Below, piece by piece: positions 8,420-16,784 of a stretch of 64,000 nucleotides of DNA. Positions within the stretch are counted from its first letter, which is position 1; each line of letters begins with the position of its first letter. A model generated the notes under the pieces. It was not told the DNA's origin and ran no database searches. It was given only the letters and a program-made list of their open reading frames with translations. A program made the position numbers and the translations under genes. This stretch comes from Ravibacter sp964559125 (GTDB lineage Bacteria > Bacteroidota > Bacteroidia > Cytophagales > Spirosomataceae): contig CAZLGW010000001.1 in NCBI GenBank assembly GCA_964559125.1, positions 124,001 to 188,000 on the forward strand. Reading direction: 5' to 3'.

Positions 8420-9064
8420 ATGAATAACCGCCAAGCCTATCTGTTTGACCTCGACGGTGTTATTGTCGATACGGCACGATTTCATTACCTCGCCTGGAAG
8501 CGGCTGGCCAACCAGCTCGGCTTTGAATTTTCCGAAAGCCAGAACGAGGCTTTGAAGGGGATCAGCAGGATGGATTCGCTTGAAATAGTGCTGAAAGCCG
8601 GAGGGGTGACGCTGAGCCCGGAAGATAAGTTGCAATACGCGTCGGAAAAGAACGCTTACTACCTGGAATTGTGCAGCCGGATGACGCCGGACGATGTCTT
8701 GCCCGGTGTCCTGCCTTTTATAGAGGAAGCCAGACGGGAAGGGATACTGATCGGACTCGGTTCTGCCAGTAAAAACGCTGGGACAATTCTCAAAAGCCTT
8801 GAAATAACCGGCTATTTCGATACTATTGTAGACGGAAACAGGATCAGGAACAGCAAGCCTGACCCCGAGGTATTCCTGACAGGGGCGGCGGATCTCGGCG
8901 TTGAGCCTGAAAATTGTACGGTGTTTGAGGATGCTGCCGCCGGTATCGAAGCAGCGAGAAGGGCAGGTATGAAAGCAGTAGGCGTAGGCGATCCGCTGAT
9001 CCTGCAGGATGCGGGTTTTGTGATCCCGGGTTTTGAAGGGGTCTCTCCGCGGGATTTTGAATGA
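8420..9064 (+). CDS. pgmB: Beta-phosphoglucomutase (HAD superfamily)
   Basis: Interconverts beta-glucose 1-phosphate and glucose 6-phosphate through a phospho-aspartate. The 214-residue protein begins AYLFDLDGVIVDTARFHY, with the nucleophile and acid/base Asp of HAD motif I (DxD) and the beta-PGM-type cap following (GISRMDSLEIVL). GSASKNA carries motif II, NSKPDPEVFL the motif III Lys, and FEDAAAGIEAARRAGM motif IV. The start at ATG 8420 gives the usual length of about 215-220. It lies 27 bases upstream of the GH65 phosphorylase gene, the classic partner that produces beta-glucose 1-phosphate, so the two form an operon for maltose or related disaccharide use. Confidence 0.95.
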   Translation: MNNRQAYLFDLDGVIVDTARFHYLAWKRLANQLGFEFSESQNEALKGISRMDSLEIVLKAGGVTLSPEDKLQYASEKNAYYLELCSRMTPDDVLPGVLPFIEEARREGILIGLGSASKNAGTILKSLEITGYFDTIVDGNRIRNSKPDPEVFLTGAADLGVEPENCTVFEDAAAGIEAARRAGMKAVGVGDPLILQDAGFVIPGFEGVSPRDFE

Positions 9065-9091
9065 GGCGGTGAGGCATTAACTTTTATAAAG

Positions 9092-11383
9092 ATGAAGAAT
9101 TACATAACACATTCGGAGTGGTCGGTGATAGAGGAGGGATTTCACCCGGAGTACAACGAGATAACCGAGAGCCTGATGAGCCTGGGTAACGGAAGAATGG
9201 GTCAACGCGGTAATTTCGAAGAAAAGTATTCCGGGAAGTCGCTGCAGGGAAACTATGTGGCCGGGGTTTACTTTCCCGATAAAACCAGGGTAGGGTGGTG
9301 GAAAAACGGTTATCCGGATTACTTTGCCAAGGTACTGAATGCGTGTAACTGGATCGGTATCGGCGTACGGATAGGAGAGGAGGAGCTGGACCTGGCTGCT
9401 GCCGAAGTAGAAGAATTCAGACGCGAGCTGAATATGAAAGAGGGGGTTCTGTACCGGACGACCACCGTCAGGCTGAAGTCGGGGATAAGGCTCAGCATAG
9501 CGACTGAGCGGTTTAACAGCATGGCTGACGACGAGTCGGGCGCTATCCGTTATGCAATAAGGCTTTTGGATACCGATGCGGAAATAAAGCTCACACCGTT
9601 TCTTGACGGAACGATTCGGAACCGGGATTCCAACTACGGCGAGTCTTTCTGGGATGAAGTATCAAAAGAGACTGCCTTTGCAAAAGGATGTCTCATTCTT
9701 GAAACAAGGGCAAACCCGTTCGGTGTCGAGCGCTTCCGGGTAGCAACGGCTATGGCGTATGATTTATTTATCGGGGGTATCAGGCAGGATTTCAATTCTA
9801 TTCCTGAAAAAAAAGAAAAATACGTAGCCGGTCATGTGACCATAAGGCTTGAAGCCGGAAAGGAGCTGGTTTTTGTCAAATATGGTGTTAACCTCTCTTC
9901 TGCAAACTACGCAGGGGAAGAGCTCCACGATACTGTGAATGCCCGCATAGACCGTCTCCGCGAAAAAAGCTACGGGGAACTGAAACAGGCTCATGTGTCT
10001 GCCTGGGCGGAAAAATGGGAGCGGAACGACATTATAATTGAGGGGGATGTCGCCGCCCAGCAGGGTATCCGCTTCAATATCTTTCACCTGGAGCAAACCT
10101 ATACCGGTGCTGATGCGCGCCTTAATATCGGCCCGAAGGGGTTTACCGGTGAAAAATACGGGGGCAGCACCTACTGGGATACCGAGGCGTATTGCCTGCC
10201 GTTTTACCTGGCCACCGCCGACGCTTCCGTAGCCCGTAACCTGCTGGTTTACCGCCATAATCATTTAAGGAAGGCTATAGAAAATGCGGCTAAGCTGGGA
10301 TTTGGAAACGGTGCCGCCCTCTACCCGATGGTGACGATGAACGGGGAGGAATGTCATAACGAATGGGAGATAACATTCGAGGAGATACACCGGAACGGCG
10401 CCATTGCCTACGCTATATTCGATTATGTGCGGTATACGGGCGACAGACAGTATCTTGCCGAATACGGATTGGAAGTACTGATCGGTATTTCGAGGTTCTG
10501 GAAGCAGCGATTTAACTGGTCGGAGGCGAAAAAGGCCTATGTGATGCTGGGGGTGACCGGTCCTAACGAGTACGAGAATAATGTGAATAACAACTGGTAC
10601 ACGAACTATATTGCCAACTGGACCCTTAAGTATACGCTGAGCGTAATAGATGAACTGGAAAAGGAAAATAAGGAAGCGTTGGGCACTATACTGGAGAAAG
10701 TGGCTTTTAGCTACGATACCGAACACACGGACTGGAAGGCGATCCTGGGTAATACGTGGTTCCCTTATGATGAAGAGAGGCAGGTGCTCCTTCAGCAGGA
10801 CGGTTTCCTGGATAAAGAGCTGCTGACCGTAGGGCAAATTGCCGGGCACAGGCCGATTAACCAGAAGTGGTCGTGGGACCGGATCCTGAGATCCTGTTTT
10901 ATCAAGCAGGCAGACGTGTTGCAGGGGATGTACTTTTTCGAAGAAGATTTTTCGACGGAGCAGTTGAGGCGGAACTTCGAATTCTACGAACCCATGACGG
11001 TCCATGAATCTTCGCTGTCCCCCTGCGTGCATGCAATCCTGGCAGCGAAGCTTAACCTCCGGGAGAAAGCCTATGAAATGTACCTCCGGACCTCGCGGCT
11101 GGACCTGGATGACTATAATAATGATACAGAAGACGGCCTGCACATTACATCAATGGCAGGAACCTGGATGAGTGTGGTAAAAGGATTTGCCGGCCAGAGG
11201 GTAGCGGGAGGAATGCTTGCCCTCAATCCTTTTGTCCCCGATAGCTGGAACTCCTATTCTTTCAGGATCGGCTTCAGAGGGACCCTGCTGAGCGTATTCG
11301 TAACCAGGGAGAGAACCGAAGTGAAAAGGGTCTCCGGCGACCCGACAACGATCCTGCTGAACGGGCAGGAGCTAACGGTTTAA
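9092..11383 (+). CDS. Glycoside hydrolase family 65 phosphorylase (maltose/kojibiose/trehalose type)
   Basis: Inverting phosphorolysis of an alpha-linked glucose disaccharide to beta-glucose 1-phosphate and glucose. It has 763 residues, the normal GH65 length. It begins with the N-terminal beta-sandwich (residues 1-270, including SLGNGRMGQRGNFEEKY), followed by the (alpha/alpha)6 barrel with WDTEAYCLPFY, then VTGPNEYENNVNNNWYTN with the general acid Glu493, and HESSLSPCVHA, the phosphate-binding HxSSLS motif. A small C-terminal sheet domain follows. No signal peptide is present, so it acts in the cytoplasm. The upstream pgmB confirms a phosphorylase rather than hydrolase role. The disaccharide specificity (maltose, kojibiose, nigerose or trehalose) cannot be fixed from the sequence alone. 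Confidence 0.92.
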   Translation: MKNYITHSEWSVIEEGFHPEYNEITESLMSLGNGRMGQRGNFEEKYSGKSLQGNYVAGVYFPDKTRVGWWKNGYPDYFAKVLNACNWIGIGVRIGEEELDLAAAEVEEFRRELNMKEGVLYRTTTVRLKSGIRLSIATERFNSMADDESGAIRYAIRLLDTDAEIKLTPFLDGTIRNRDSNYGESFWDEVSKETAFAKGCLILETRANPFGVERFRVATAMAYDLFIGGIRQDFNSIPEKKEKYVAGHVTIRLEAGKELVFVKYGVNLSSANYAGEELHDTVNARIDRLREKSYGELKQAHVSAWAEKWERNDIIIEGDVAAQQGIRFNIFHLEQTYTGADARLNIGPKGFTGEKYGGSTYWDTEAYCLPFYLATADASVARNLLVYRHNHLRKAIENAAKLGFGNGAALYPMVTMNGEECHNEWEITFEEIHRNGAIAYAIFDYVRYTGDRQYLAEYGLEVLIGISRFWKQRFNWSEAKKAYVMLGVTGPNEYENNVNNNWYTNYIANWTLKYTLSVIDELEKENKEALGTILEKVAFSYDTEHTDWKAILGNTWFPYDEERQVLLQQDGFLDKELLTVGQIAGHRPINQKWSWDRILRSCFIKQADVLQGMYFFEEDFSTEQLRRNFEFYEPMTVHESSLSPCVHAILAAKLNLREKAYEMYLRTSRLDLDDYNNDTEDGLHITSMAGTWMSVVKGFAGQRVAGGMLALNPFVPDSWNSYSFRIGFRGTLLSVFVTRERTEVKRVSGDPTTILLNGQELTV

Positions 11384-11401
11384 GAATCGTCTCATTGCCT
11401 C

Positions 11402-11419
11402 TCCCGATAGCTATCGGGA
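11402..11419. repeat. 18-base perfect palindrome between GH65 and nadD genes
   Basis: TCCCGATAGCTATCGGGA is a perfect palindrome in the 57-base gap after the GH65 gene. No T-run follows, so it is not a standard terminator. I found no second copy in this window. It may be an intergenic repeat or a protein-binding site. Confidence 0.6.
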
Positions 11420-11440
11420 CTCATTCCCTAACTTGTTCCA

Positions 11441-12013
11441 ATGAAAATCGGACTCTTTTTCGGCTCATTTAATCCCATTCACGTGGGACATCTGATCATA
11501 GCGCAGACCATGGCCACCGCTACAGACCTGGACAGGGTCTGGTTTATCGTCAGTCCGCAGAATCCCTTCAAAAAGTCGAAAAACCTCCTGCATGAATTTG
11601 ACCGGTTCGATATGGTGGAGCGCGCAATCGCCGATAACCCCTTGCTTTCCGCTTCAGATGTCGAGTTTCATATGCCCAAACCGAGCTATACCATAGATAC
11701 GCTCGTCAGGATCCAGGAAAAGTTCCCGCAGCATGAGTTCAGGCTGATTATCGGTGAAGACAACCTGGCGCAGTTTGGAAACTGGAAAAACAGTGATAAA
11801 ATACTCGAATATACAGGTCTGTATGTATATCCCCGGCCCGGTTCGAAGCCGCATGGCTACAGGGAGCATCCGCGGGTAAAGTTCGTGGATGCTCCCCTGC
11901 TCGATATTTCAGCAACCTATATAAGGGAGTCGCTCAGCAGCGGAATGTCGATCAGGTACCTCGTTCCTGAGGAGGTAGAGCAGATGATCCGCATCAGGAA
12001 GTTCTACCAGTAG
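11441..12013 (+). CDS. nadD: Nicotinate-nucleotide adenylyltransferase
   Basis: Transfers AMP from ATP to nicotinate mononucleotide to make deamido-NAD in NAD synthesis. The 190-residue protein has the nucleotidyltransferase signature GSFNPIHVGH (residues 8-17), the substrate-binding PSYTIDTL segment, and the C-terminal ISATYIRESLSSG motif (ISxTxxR class) that binds the phosphates. It starts at ATG 11441 and is 57 bases after the GH65 gene, separated by the palindrome. Its stop is five bases from the convergent NlpE-META gene. The assignment is firm. Confidence 0.96.
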   Translation: MKIGLFFGSFNPIHVGHLIIAQTMATATDLDRVWFIVSPQNPFKKSKNLLHEFDRFDMVERAIADNPLLSASDVEFHMPKPSYTIDTLVRIQEKFPQHEFRLIIGEDNLAQFGNWKNSDKILEYTGLYVYPRPGSKPHGYREHPRVKFVDAPLLDISATYIRESLSSGMSIRYLVPEEVEQMIRIRKFYQ

Positions 12014-12018
12014 CCGGC

Positions 12019-12753
12019 TTATTCTTTGCTCAGGGAGTGCCTGAACCTGAACAGCACCTTCCCGTCGGCATCTGGGAGCGATAGCATTCCTTCACCGAGT
12101 TCGTAACCGGCTACATCCTCGATTTTTTCGGTGAATTCGCTCTCAAGATCCATGACAGGGCCTGGGCACATCATAAGTGTGCTGCGAAACCTGTTGAATT
12201 TGATTTTTCCGGGTGCATCGCCAGTTTCATACGGACCGGAGATAAGGTTGCAGCCACTGCTACCGCTTGCCTGTTTCTCTTCGTCGCTGAAAATGAGGTG
12301 GGCCTCCCGCCCGATATCCGACTTGAAATCACTTACGTTTTTCCCGTTTATTTCAACAAGACGCCAGTAGATATCTGCCAGCTTTTCCTGCTGCTTGCGC
12401 AATGCGTCGGATTCTACGGGTTGCTTGTCTTTGTCTAACGGAACTATCTTATTTTCCTGTACCCGGTAGATTTTGCCGTTCCCGGAGAGGGAAATTTCCC
12501 TTCCGTCATTGTCCCAGGTAAAGGTACCTTCCGACCGGCTTACAGAATCGGCGGTTTTCTTTTCTTCGAAAGAATAAGACTGACCGGCGGTGAGGGAAAG
12601 GATTTCATCGTCGCCGGCATATACCCCGGCCCAGTCGAGTGAGTTCTCGCTCGTATGTCCGTCGGGCATGTCTTTAGACTGGTTTCCCGAAGGGCTGCAC
12701 GCCGCGAATAGTACCGGGAGGAGTACCCAGGTATACAAAACTGACTTTTTCAT
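12019..12753 (-). CDS. Lipoprotein with NlpE-like and META domains
   Basis: A 244-residue lipoprotein. The lipobox is LFAAC (Cys19) after a short signal peptide; ATG 12753 is chosen because the longer frame to 12819 would bury the signal. Residues about 40-105 (DWAGVYAGDD..., with a SxSRSEGTFTWD-like strand pattern) look like the N-terminal domain of the copper-resistance/stress lipoprotein NlpE. Residues about 128-240 form a META (HslJ-like) domain: YWRLVEINGK, SGSSGCNLISG and the Cys in TLMMCPGP. The gene is last in the leftward metal cluster, 29 bases after the HMA gene. I infer a surface or periplasmic metal-sensing or protective role; neither domain has a known catalytic activity. Confidence 0.8.
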   Translation of the reverse strand: MKKSVLYTWVLLPVLFAACSPSGNQSKDMPDGHTSENSLDWAGVYAGDDEILSLTAGQSYSFEEKKTADSVSRSEGTFTWDNDGREISLSGNGKIYRVQENKIVPLDKDKQPVESDALRKQQEKLADIYWRLVEINGKNVSDFKSDIGREAHLIFSDEEKQASGSSGCNLISGPYETGDAPGKIKFNRFRSTLMMCPGPVMDLESEFTEKIEDVAGYELGEGMLSLPDADGKVLFRFRHSLSKE

Positions 12754-12782
12754 AATTTGTGGTGTAAGGAGTGTGACTGTGA

Positions 12783-13139
12783 TTAATGGGCATGAGCCTC
12801 CGCAGTCCTCCGGCAGCATTTGGGCAATTTGTCATGGGCTGCTTCTACTGCCGGTATATCATCGGCCTCGTAGCCGGTTTTGGCAATGGTCTCGCGTATC
12901 TTCTCCTCAGATGTCCGTTTAGGGTTGTACCTGACCGTCATTACTTTATCGTCCAGGTTGAGGCTGGCTTCTTCAACCCCTTTGGAAAGTCCTACATTTT
13001 TTTCCAGGCGCGATTTGCACATTTTACACTTAGCCGAGGTTTTGATCTTGACCTCTTTGGTGTTGTCGTTTACAGGACCGGCATTCAGCAATCCGGCTGT
13101 AAGGAAAAGCGCTATCAATAAGCTTGCGATTCGTTTCAT
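12783..13139 (-). CDS. Periplasmic heavy-metal-associated (HMA) domain protein
   Basis: A 118-residue secreted protein. A signal peptide (MKRIASLLIALFLTAGLLNA) is followed by a ferredoxin-like HMA domain with CKMC at residues 38-41, in which the usual GMTCxxC is replaced by AKCKMC. The pattern of an Asn-Leu-Asp-Asp turn, the MTVRYNP strand and the C-terminal ETIAKTGYEAD is typical of CopZ/Atx1-like metallochaperones and of MerP. The tail adds CC and HAH, possible extra ligands. The likely metal is Cu(I). It lies between the regulator gene (34 bases away) and the NlpE-META gene, so it is probably the periplasmic metal carrier of this cluster. Confidence 0.88.
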   Translation of the reverse strand: MKRIASLLIALFLTAGLLNAGPVNDNTKEVKIKTSAKCKMCKSRLEKNVGLSKGVEEASLNLDDKVMTVRYNPKRTSEEKIRETIAKTGYEADDIPAVEAAHDKLPKCCRRTAEAHAH

Positions 13140-13173
13140 GAGATTATATAAGTATTAAGTTGTTGATTGTTAA

Positions 13174-13758
13174 TTACTGTTCCCTTTTTCCCACCTTATC
13201 CAGTGCAATCCGCGGCAGGCTCCTTTCGCTTTTATAGGCGGCCGGCGTCATGCCGGTAGCTTTTTTAAACTGGTTGGAAAGATGGGCTACGCTTGAATAC
13301 CCCAGCTTCCAGGCTATTTCGCTGATGGTCATCTCGTTGTAAGAAAGCCATTCCTTTACTTTTTCTATCCGCTGGGCGATAATATACTGCTCGATAGTCT
13401 GGTCCGTTTCCGAAGAAAACAGGTGGCTGATATAAGAATAATCATACCCGGTTTTCTGGGCCAGGTATTCGGAAAAGTTCATGTGTTCGGGCTTATCGCC
13501 TTTCAGATACTGTACTTCCCCGATAATCAGCTTCCGGATATAGTCCACAAGCGCAGCCTTTTTATCGTCTATCAGCTCGAAGCCGTTTTGGGTAAGTATA
13601 ACCCGGATATTTTCTATAAGCTCTTCATCAGGCTCGCCGTTTATGCCGACCCTACCCAATTCGATTTCATTCACCTGTATCCCGATTTTCTCCAATTCCT
13701 CCCGCACAGTCCTGATACAACGGTCGCAGACCATATTTTTAACAAGCAGTTCCATCAT
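13174..13758 (-). CDS. HMA-AraC fusion transcriptional regulator
   Basis: A 194-residue protein joining a metal-binding-like domain to a DNA-binding domain. Residues 1-70 resemble an HMA fold with MVCDRCIRTV (Cys11-x2-Cys14) and NGFELIDD at the end of the last helix. Residues about 85-185 are an AraC/XylS double helix-turn-helix with YISHLFSSETDQTIEQYI and ISEIAWKLGYSSVAHLSNQFKKATGMTP (given here in two separate parts of the motif). The ATG at 13758 overlaps the TGA of the TonB-dependent receptor gene by four bases (ATGA), so the two are translationally coupled. I infer a metal-responsive regulator of the cluster, with direct metal sensing by the fused domain. No periplasmic or membrane part is present. 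Confidence 0.88.
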   Translation of the reverse strand: MMELLVKNMVCDRCIRTVREELEKIGIQVNEIELGRVGINGEPDEELIENIRVILTQNGFELIDDKKAALVDYIRKLIIGEVQYLKGDKPEHMNFSEYLAQKTGYDYSYISHLFSSETDQTIEQYIIAQRIEKVKEWLSYNEMTISEIAWKLGYSSVAHLSNQFKKATGMTPAAYKSERSLPRIALDKVGKREQ

Positions 13759-15977
13759 TCGCCAATTTTATATCTCAGCCCGGCATAGATCATCCTTCCG
13801 ACCACGGGTCCCCATGCCATACCAGCATCAAAATCCTTGCCAAAGGGATTTTGCGCTTCTACGATAGGGTTCAGCTGTCTGAAACCTGCCAGATTTTCTC
13901 CTCCAAGGTAAATGTCCCATTTCGGGAATGTTCTGGTTACCTGGGCATTGATGTTGAAAAAGTCGGGTGCCATATAGCTTTCATTTATTTCGTAGTCCCC
14001 CGGGGCATGTTCCCTGCTTGTCATAGGCATTCTTTTCCGGCCGTTCCATTGTACGGTAAAGTCAAACTTCCATCTGTCGTAGGGAAGCGCGTACGCGGTG
14101 TTGAAGAGAACGCGGTCGCGGCTTACCATCATACGGGGCAGCAGCCTGCCGGTGCCGTCGGCATTGGTGAGAGTCTGCTTATTGTCAAAAAAGCGGTACG
14201 CAAGCTTGAATTCCCAGCGTTTGACCGGCACGAGGTTCAGCTCAGCCTGGAAGCTGTTGGCGAATGCCTTGCCATTCAGGTTATAAAAGTAAATATAGCT
14301 ATGGTCTTCCATATCCGCCACCAGTTGATTGTCAAAATGGGTACGGAAAAAATCTACCACTATGCTGCTCTTCATGTCGCTGATATGCATATCGCGGGAA
14401 AGGCTGATGCCGTAATTCCAGGAAACTTCAGGTCTCAGCGATTCCCGGAATACGACCGTTCTCGACGATACGAGGTTGCCGTAGTTCTCTGCAAGCGCAT
14501 TAGGCACCCTGAAGCCTTTTCCCCCGGCAATTCGCAAAGCCGTATGGTTGTCGAGCTCATATTTGAGATGCGCCCTGGGAACGAATTGGACCCCGTAAAT
14601 ATTATGGGCATCTACCCTTGAGCCGAGTACGACTACGAATTTGTCCATATGGTTATAGGTATACTCGAAAAATGCTCCCGGGACGGACTCATGCCTCGTC
14701 ATCAGTGTATCGCGGTATACTTCCCGGTAGTTGTCCAGCATATAGCTGACGCCAGTCCGGTAAGTATGATTGGTATTCCCGATAATATTCTGGTAGATCA
14801 GGTTTCCGTAAAGGTTTTTCTGGGTGCCGTCGTAGTTGGTAAGCCCGAAATACGAATCCTGGTCGTGGAGAGAGGCGTTCAGGATCAGGCCCAGTCCCTG
14901 GTAGGGTTTGTGCGGGTACAGGCGGGCTATTTTGGCAAACGCGCTGTAACGGTTGACACCCGTGCCGAAACCGTAGGCCTCAGTCGTTTTTTTCATGTGC
15001 TTCCGGAAGTTCATTTCACCCCCGAGCCGGCTTTCGTGCAATGCGTTGATCCCGAACTGCGCCATCATTTTTTCACTTTGGTATTTCCAGCGGTTCAGGG
15101 CGCTTACCTGGGTATAAAGCGGCATGTCCAGGAAATTGTCGTTATTCAGGTCGACGCGGTTTCTCAAAGTGCTGGCATGGGTCATGATGCCGGTGCTCCA
15201 TTTTTCGGATAGCTGTTTCGCCGCATTCAGGTTGACCTCCGCTCTTCCGAAATGATTCACGTATGTGTTGAAATAGAGCTGTTCGTTCCCGTCCGGTTTT
15301 TTCAGCTCTACGTTGATCTGGCCGGTCATGGACTCGTACCCGTTTACAACCGAGCCGACTCCTTTGTTGACGTCGATAGACTGCACCCATGTGCCCGGGA
15401 TGTAGTTAAGGCCGAAAGTAGTTGCAAGCCCACGTACAAACGGGATGTTCTCGGTATTGGTCTGGATGTAATTGCCGCTTAGCCCAAGCATCTGGATCTG
15501 CTTCGAGCCTGTCACCGCATCGTTATACGACACGCTCACGGAAGCATTGGTTTCAAAACTCTCGGAGAGGTTGCAGCAGGCTGCTTTCTCAAGCGTACGC
15601 GTATCGATAATTTCGGTGTGCAGAGGCGACAGCCTGTCGAGCATGCCCGCGTTGCCGCTGATGGTTACCTCTTTGAGTGTATGGTCTTCTTTAAGGGTGA
15701 CTTCTATTTCAGAAGGGGCAGTTATATGGAGCGTGTCGTTCCGGTATCCTACAAAGCTGACCACGAGCATATGGGCCTGCGCCGAAAGAGGTATTGAAAA
15801 GTTGCCTTCGACATCGGTCAGTACCCCCACAGTAGTTCCCGCCCAAAAGACGCTTGCGCCGATAAGCGGAGTTTTTTCAGTATTCTCTTCACCGTATACC
15901 CTGCCTTTTACCGACTGCCCGTATAGGCCGGCCGAAAGGAGCAGCAGGATTGCCGATAGTTGATATTTCAAGTTCAT
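13755..15977 (-). CDS. TonB-dependent receptor of the metal cluster
   Basis: A 740-residue outer-membrane receptor. The signal peptide is MNLKYQLSAILLLLSAGLYG. A CarboxypepD_reg-like domain follows (residues about 22-105, VKGRVYGEE... and GVLTDVEGNFSI), then the plug (about 120-240: LEKAACCNLSESFETNASV, QMLGLSGNYIQTN, and GYESMTGQINVELKKP), then a 22-strand barrel ending ...AGLRYKIGE with many aromatic girdle strands. A CC pair sits in the plug, unusual enough to suggest metal contact. ATG 15977 is chosen over an in-frame codon at 16106 because only it gives a proper signal peptide. Its position between a Cys-rich secreted protein and an HMA-containing regulator suggests uptake of copper or another metal complex. 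Confidence 0.9.
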   Translation of the reverse strand: MNLKYQLSAILLLLSAGLYGQSVKGRVYGEENTEKTPLIGASVFWAGTTVGVLTDVEGNFSIPLSAQAHMLVVSFVGYRNDTLHITAPSEIEVTLKEDHTLKEVTISGNAGMLDRLSPLHTEIIDTRTLEKAACCNLSESFETNASVSVSYNDAVTGSKQIQMLGLSGNYIQTNTENIPFVRGLATTFGLNYIPGTWVQSIDVNKGVGSVVNGYESMTGQINVELKKPDGNEQLYFNTYVNHFGRAEVNLNAAKQLSEKWSTGIMTHASTLRNRVDLNNDNFLDMPLYTQVSALNRWKYQSEKMMAQFGINALHESRLGGEMNFRKHMKKTTEAYGFGTGVNRYSAFAKIARLYPHKPYQGLGLILNASLHDQDSYFGLTNYDGTQKNLYGNLIYQNIIGNTNHTYRTGVSYMLDNYREVYRDTLMTRHESVPGAFFEYTYNHMDKFVVVLGSRVDAHNIYGVQFVPRAHLKYELDNHTALRIAGGKGFRVPNALAENYGNLVSSRTVVFRESLRPEVSWNYGISLSRDMHISDMKSSIVVDFFRTHFDNQLVADMEDHSYIYFYNLNGKAFANSFQAELNLVPVKRWEFKLAYRFFDNKQTLTNADGTGRLLPRMMVSRDRVLFNTAYALPYDRWKFDFTVQWNGRKRMPMTSREHAPGDYEINESYMAPDFFNINAQVTRTFPKWDIYLGGENLAGFRQLNPIVEAQNPFGKDFDAGMAWGPVVGRMIYAGLRYKIGE

Positions 15978-16113
15978 AATGAATGGTTTTGATGGAAACT
16001 CTCCCGGTATCCGGGGTTTTCTCAGGCATAGGCGCAGTTGGAGCACAATGCCTCGCATTCCGGCCCGGACGGTCCTCATAACAGGGATCCGGCCGCCGGA
16101 CATCAAAACCTGA

Positions 16114-16575
16114 TCAGATCAGGAAAGACTGGACGAACGAAAGCATGCTTCGCCCGAAATAGGGAGAGGAAAATGAAAGGACGGCTGCCGGAAGCGTATT
16201 TGCTGTGTCCGATAGCCAGCGTTTCAGAAAGTTAAAGTCAGCGGTATGAAAATGACCGGTATCTGCGAGATCTTTTGCAGGTTTTTCGAGCTGTTTTACA
16301 ACAGGAGCCTGAAAGTCAACTGTTTTCAGTTGCTGCTTTTCGATGCAGCAGTGCAGCTTTTTAAAAACCGGTGTTTCCTGTTGAACAGGCAGTGTTGTTT
16401 CTTTTTTGGAGGTACGGCAAAGCTTACAACCTTTCTTCTTCTCTTTGAAAACCAGGTCTACCGACTTTCCTCTCATCATGCATTGGCTTTCCACCAGTCC
16501 GACGCCTATGCTGCTCGAAAGCACCAGGACAGCCATCAACATGGTGAAATAGCGGTAAAAGAGATTCTTTTGCAT
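16114..16575 (-). CDS. Small Cys-rich secreted protein, first gene of the metal cluster
   Basis: A 153-residue protein with an N-terminal membrane segment or signal (about residues 8-28). Cysteines occur in a recurring layout: QCMMRGK, CKLC, HCC, surrounded by Lys-rich sequence, then His residues in TGHFHT. The pattern and position (just before a TonB-dependent receptor) resemble the small Bacteroidota proteins annotated as HYC_CC_PP family, though the HYC triplet itself is not present. I take it to be a metal-binding accessory protein; the exact family is unsure. It is probably the promoter-proximal gene of the leftward cluster, with 136 bases before the receptor gene. Confidence 0.65.
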   Translation of the reverse strand: MQKNLFYRYFTMLMAVLVLSSSIGVGLVESQCMMRGKSVDLVFKEKKKGCKLCRTSKKETTLPVQQETPVFKKLHCCIEKQQLKTVDFQAPVVKQLEKPAKDLADTGHFHTADFNFLKRWLSDTANTLPAAVLSFSSPYFGRSMLSFVQSFLI

Positions 16576-16631
16576 GGAAAAGGAATGCTTAGCCTATGAT
16601 TGTCAGTCTACTAAATAACTGATATCTTTTG

Positions 16632-16639
16632 CAAAATTA
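16632..16639 (-). promoter_or_regulatory. Candidate -7 element for the metal cluster
   Basis: Reading leftwards, TAATTTTG fits TAnnTTTG, 56 bases upstream of the Cys-rich protein start. No standard -33 TTG was found. The 209-base divergent region (16576-16784) is AT-rich; no other clear site was seen. Confidence 0.35.
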
Positions 16640-16784
16640 GCCTTTTTCTCAAAAGGCTGTATTACATAATTATTGTATTGATTTGTAAGGTTTGTGATAG
16701 TTACGAAAAATACATTAGTTTCGACAGTTGCTATAGTAAATTAAAACGCTCGTTTCCCGGATTTCTGTAGGGAGACTGAACAGT

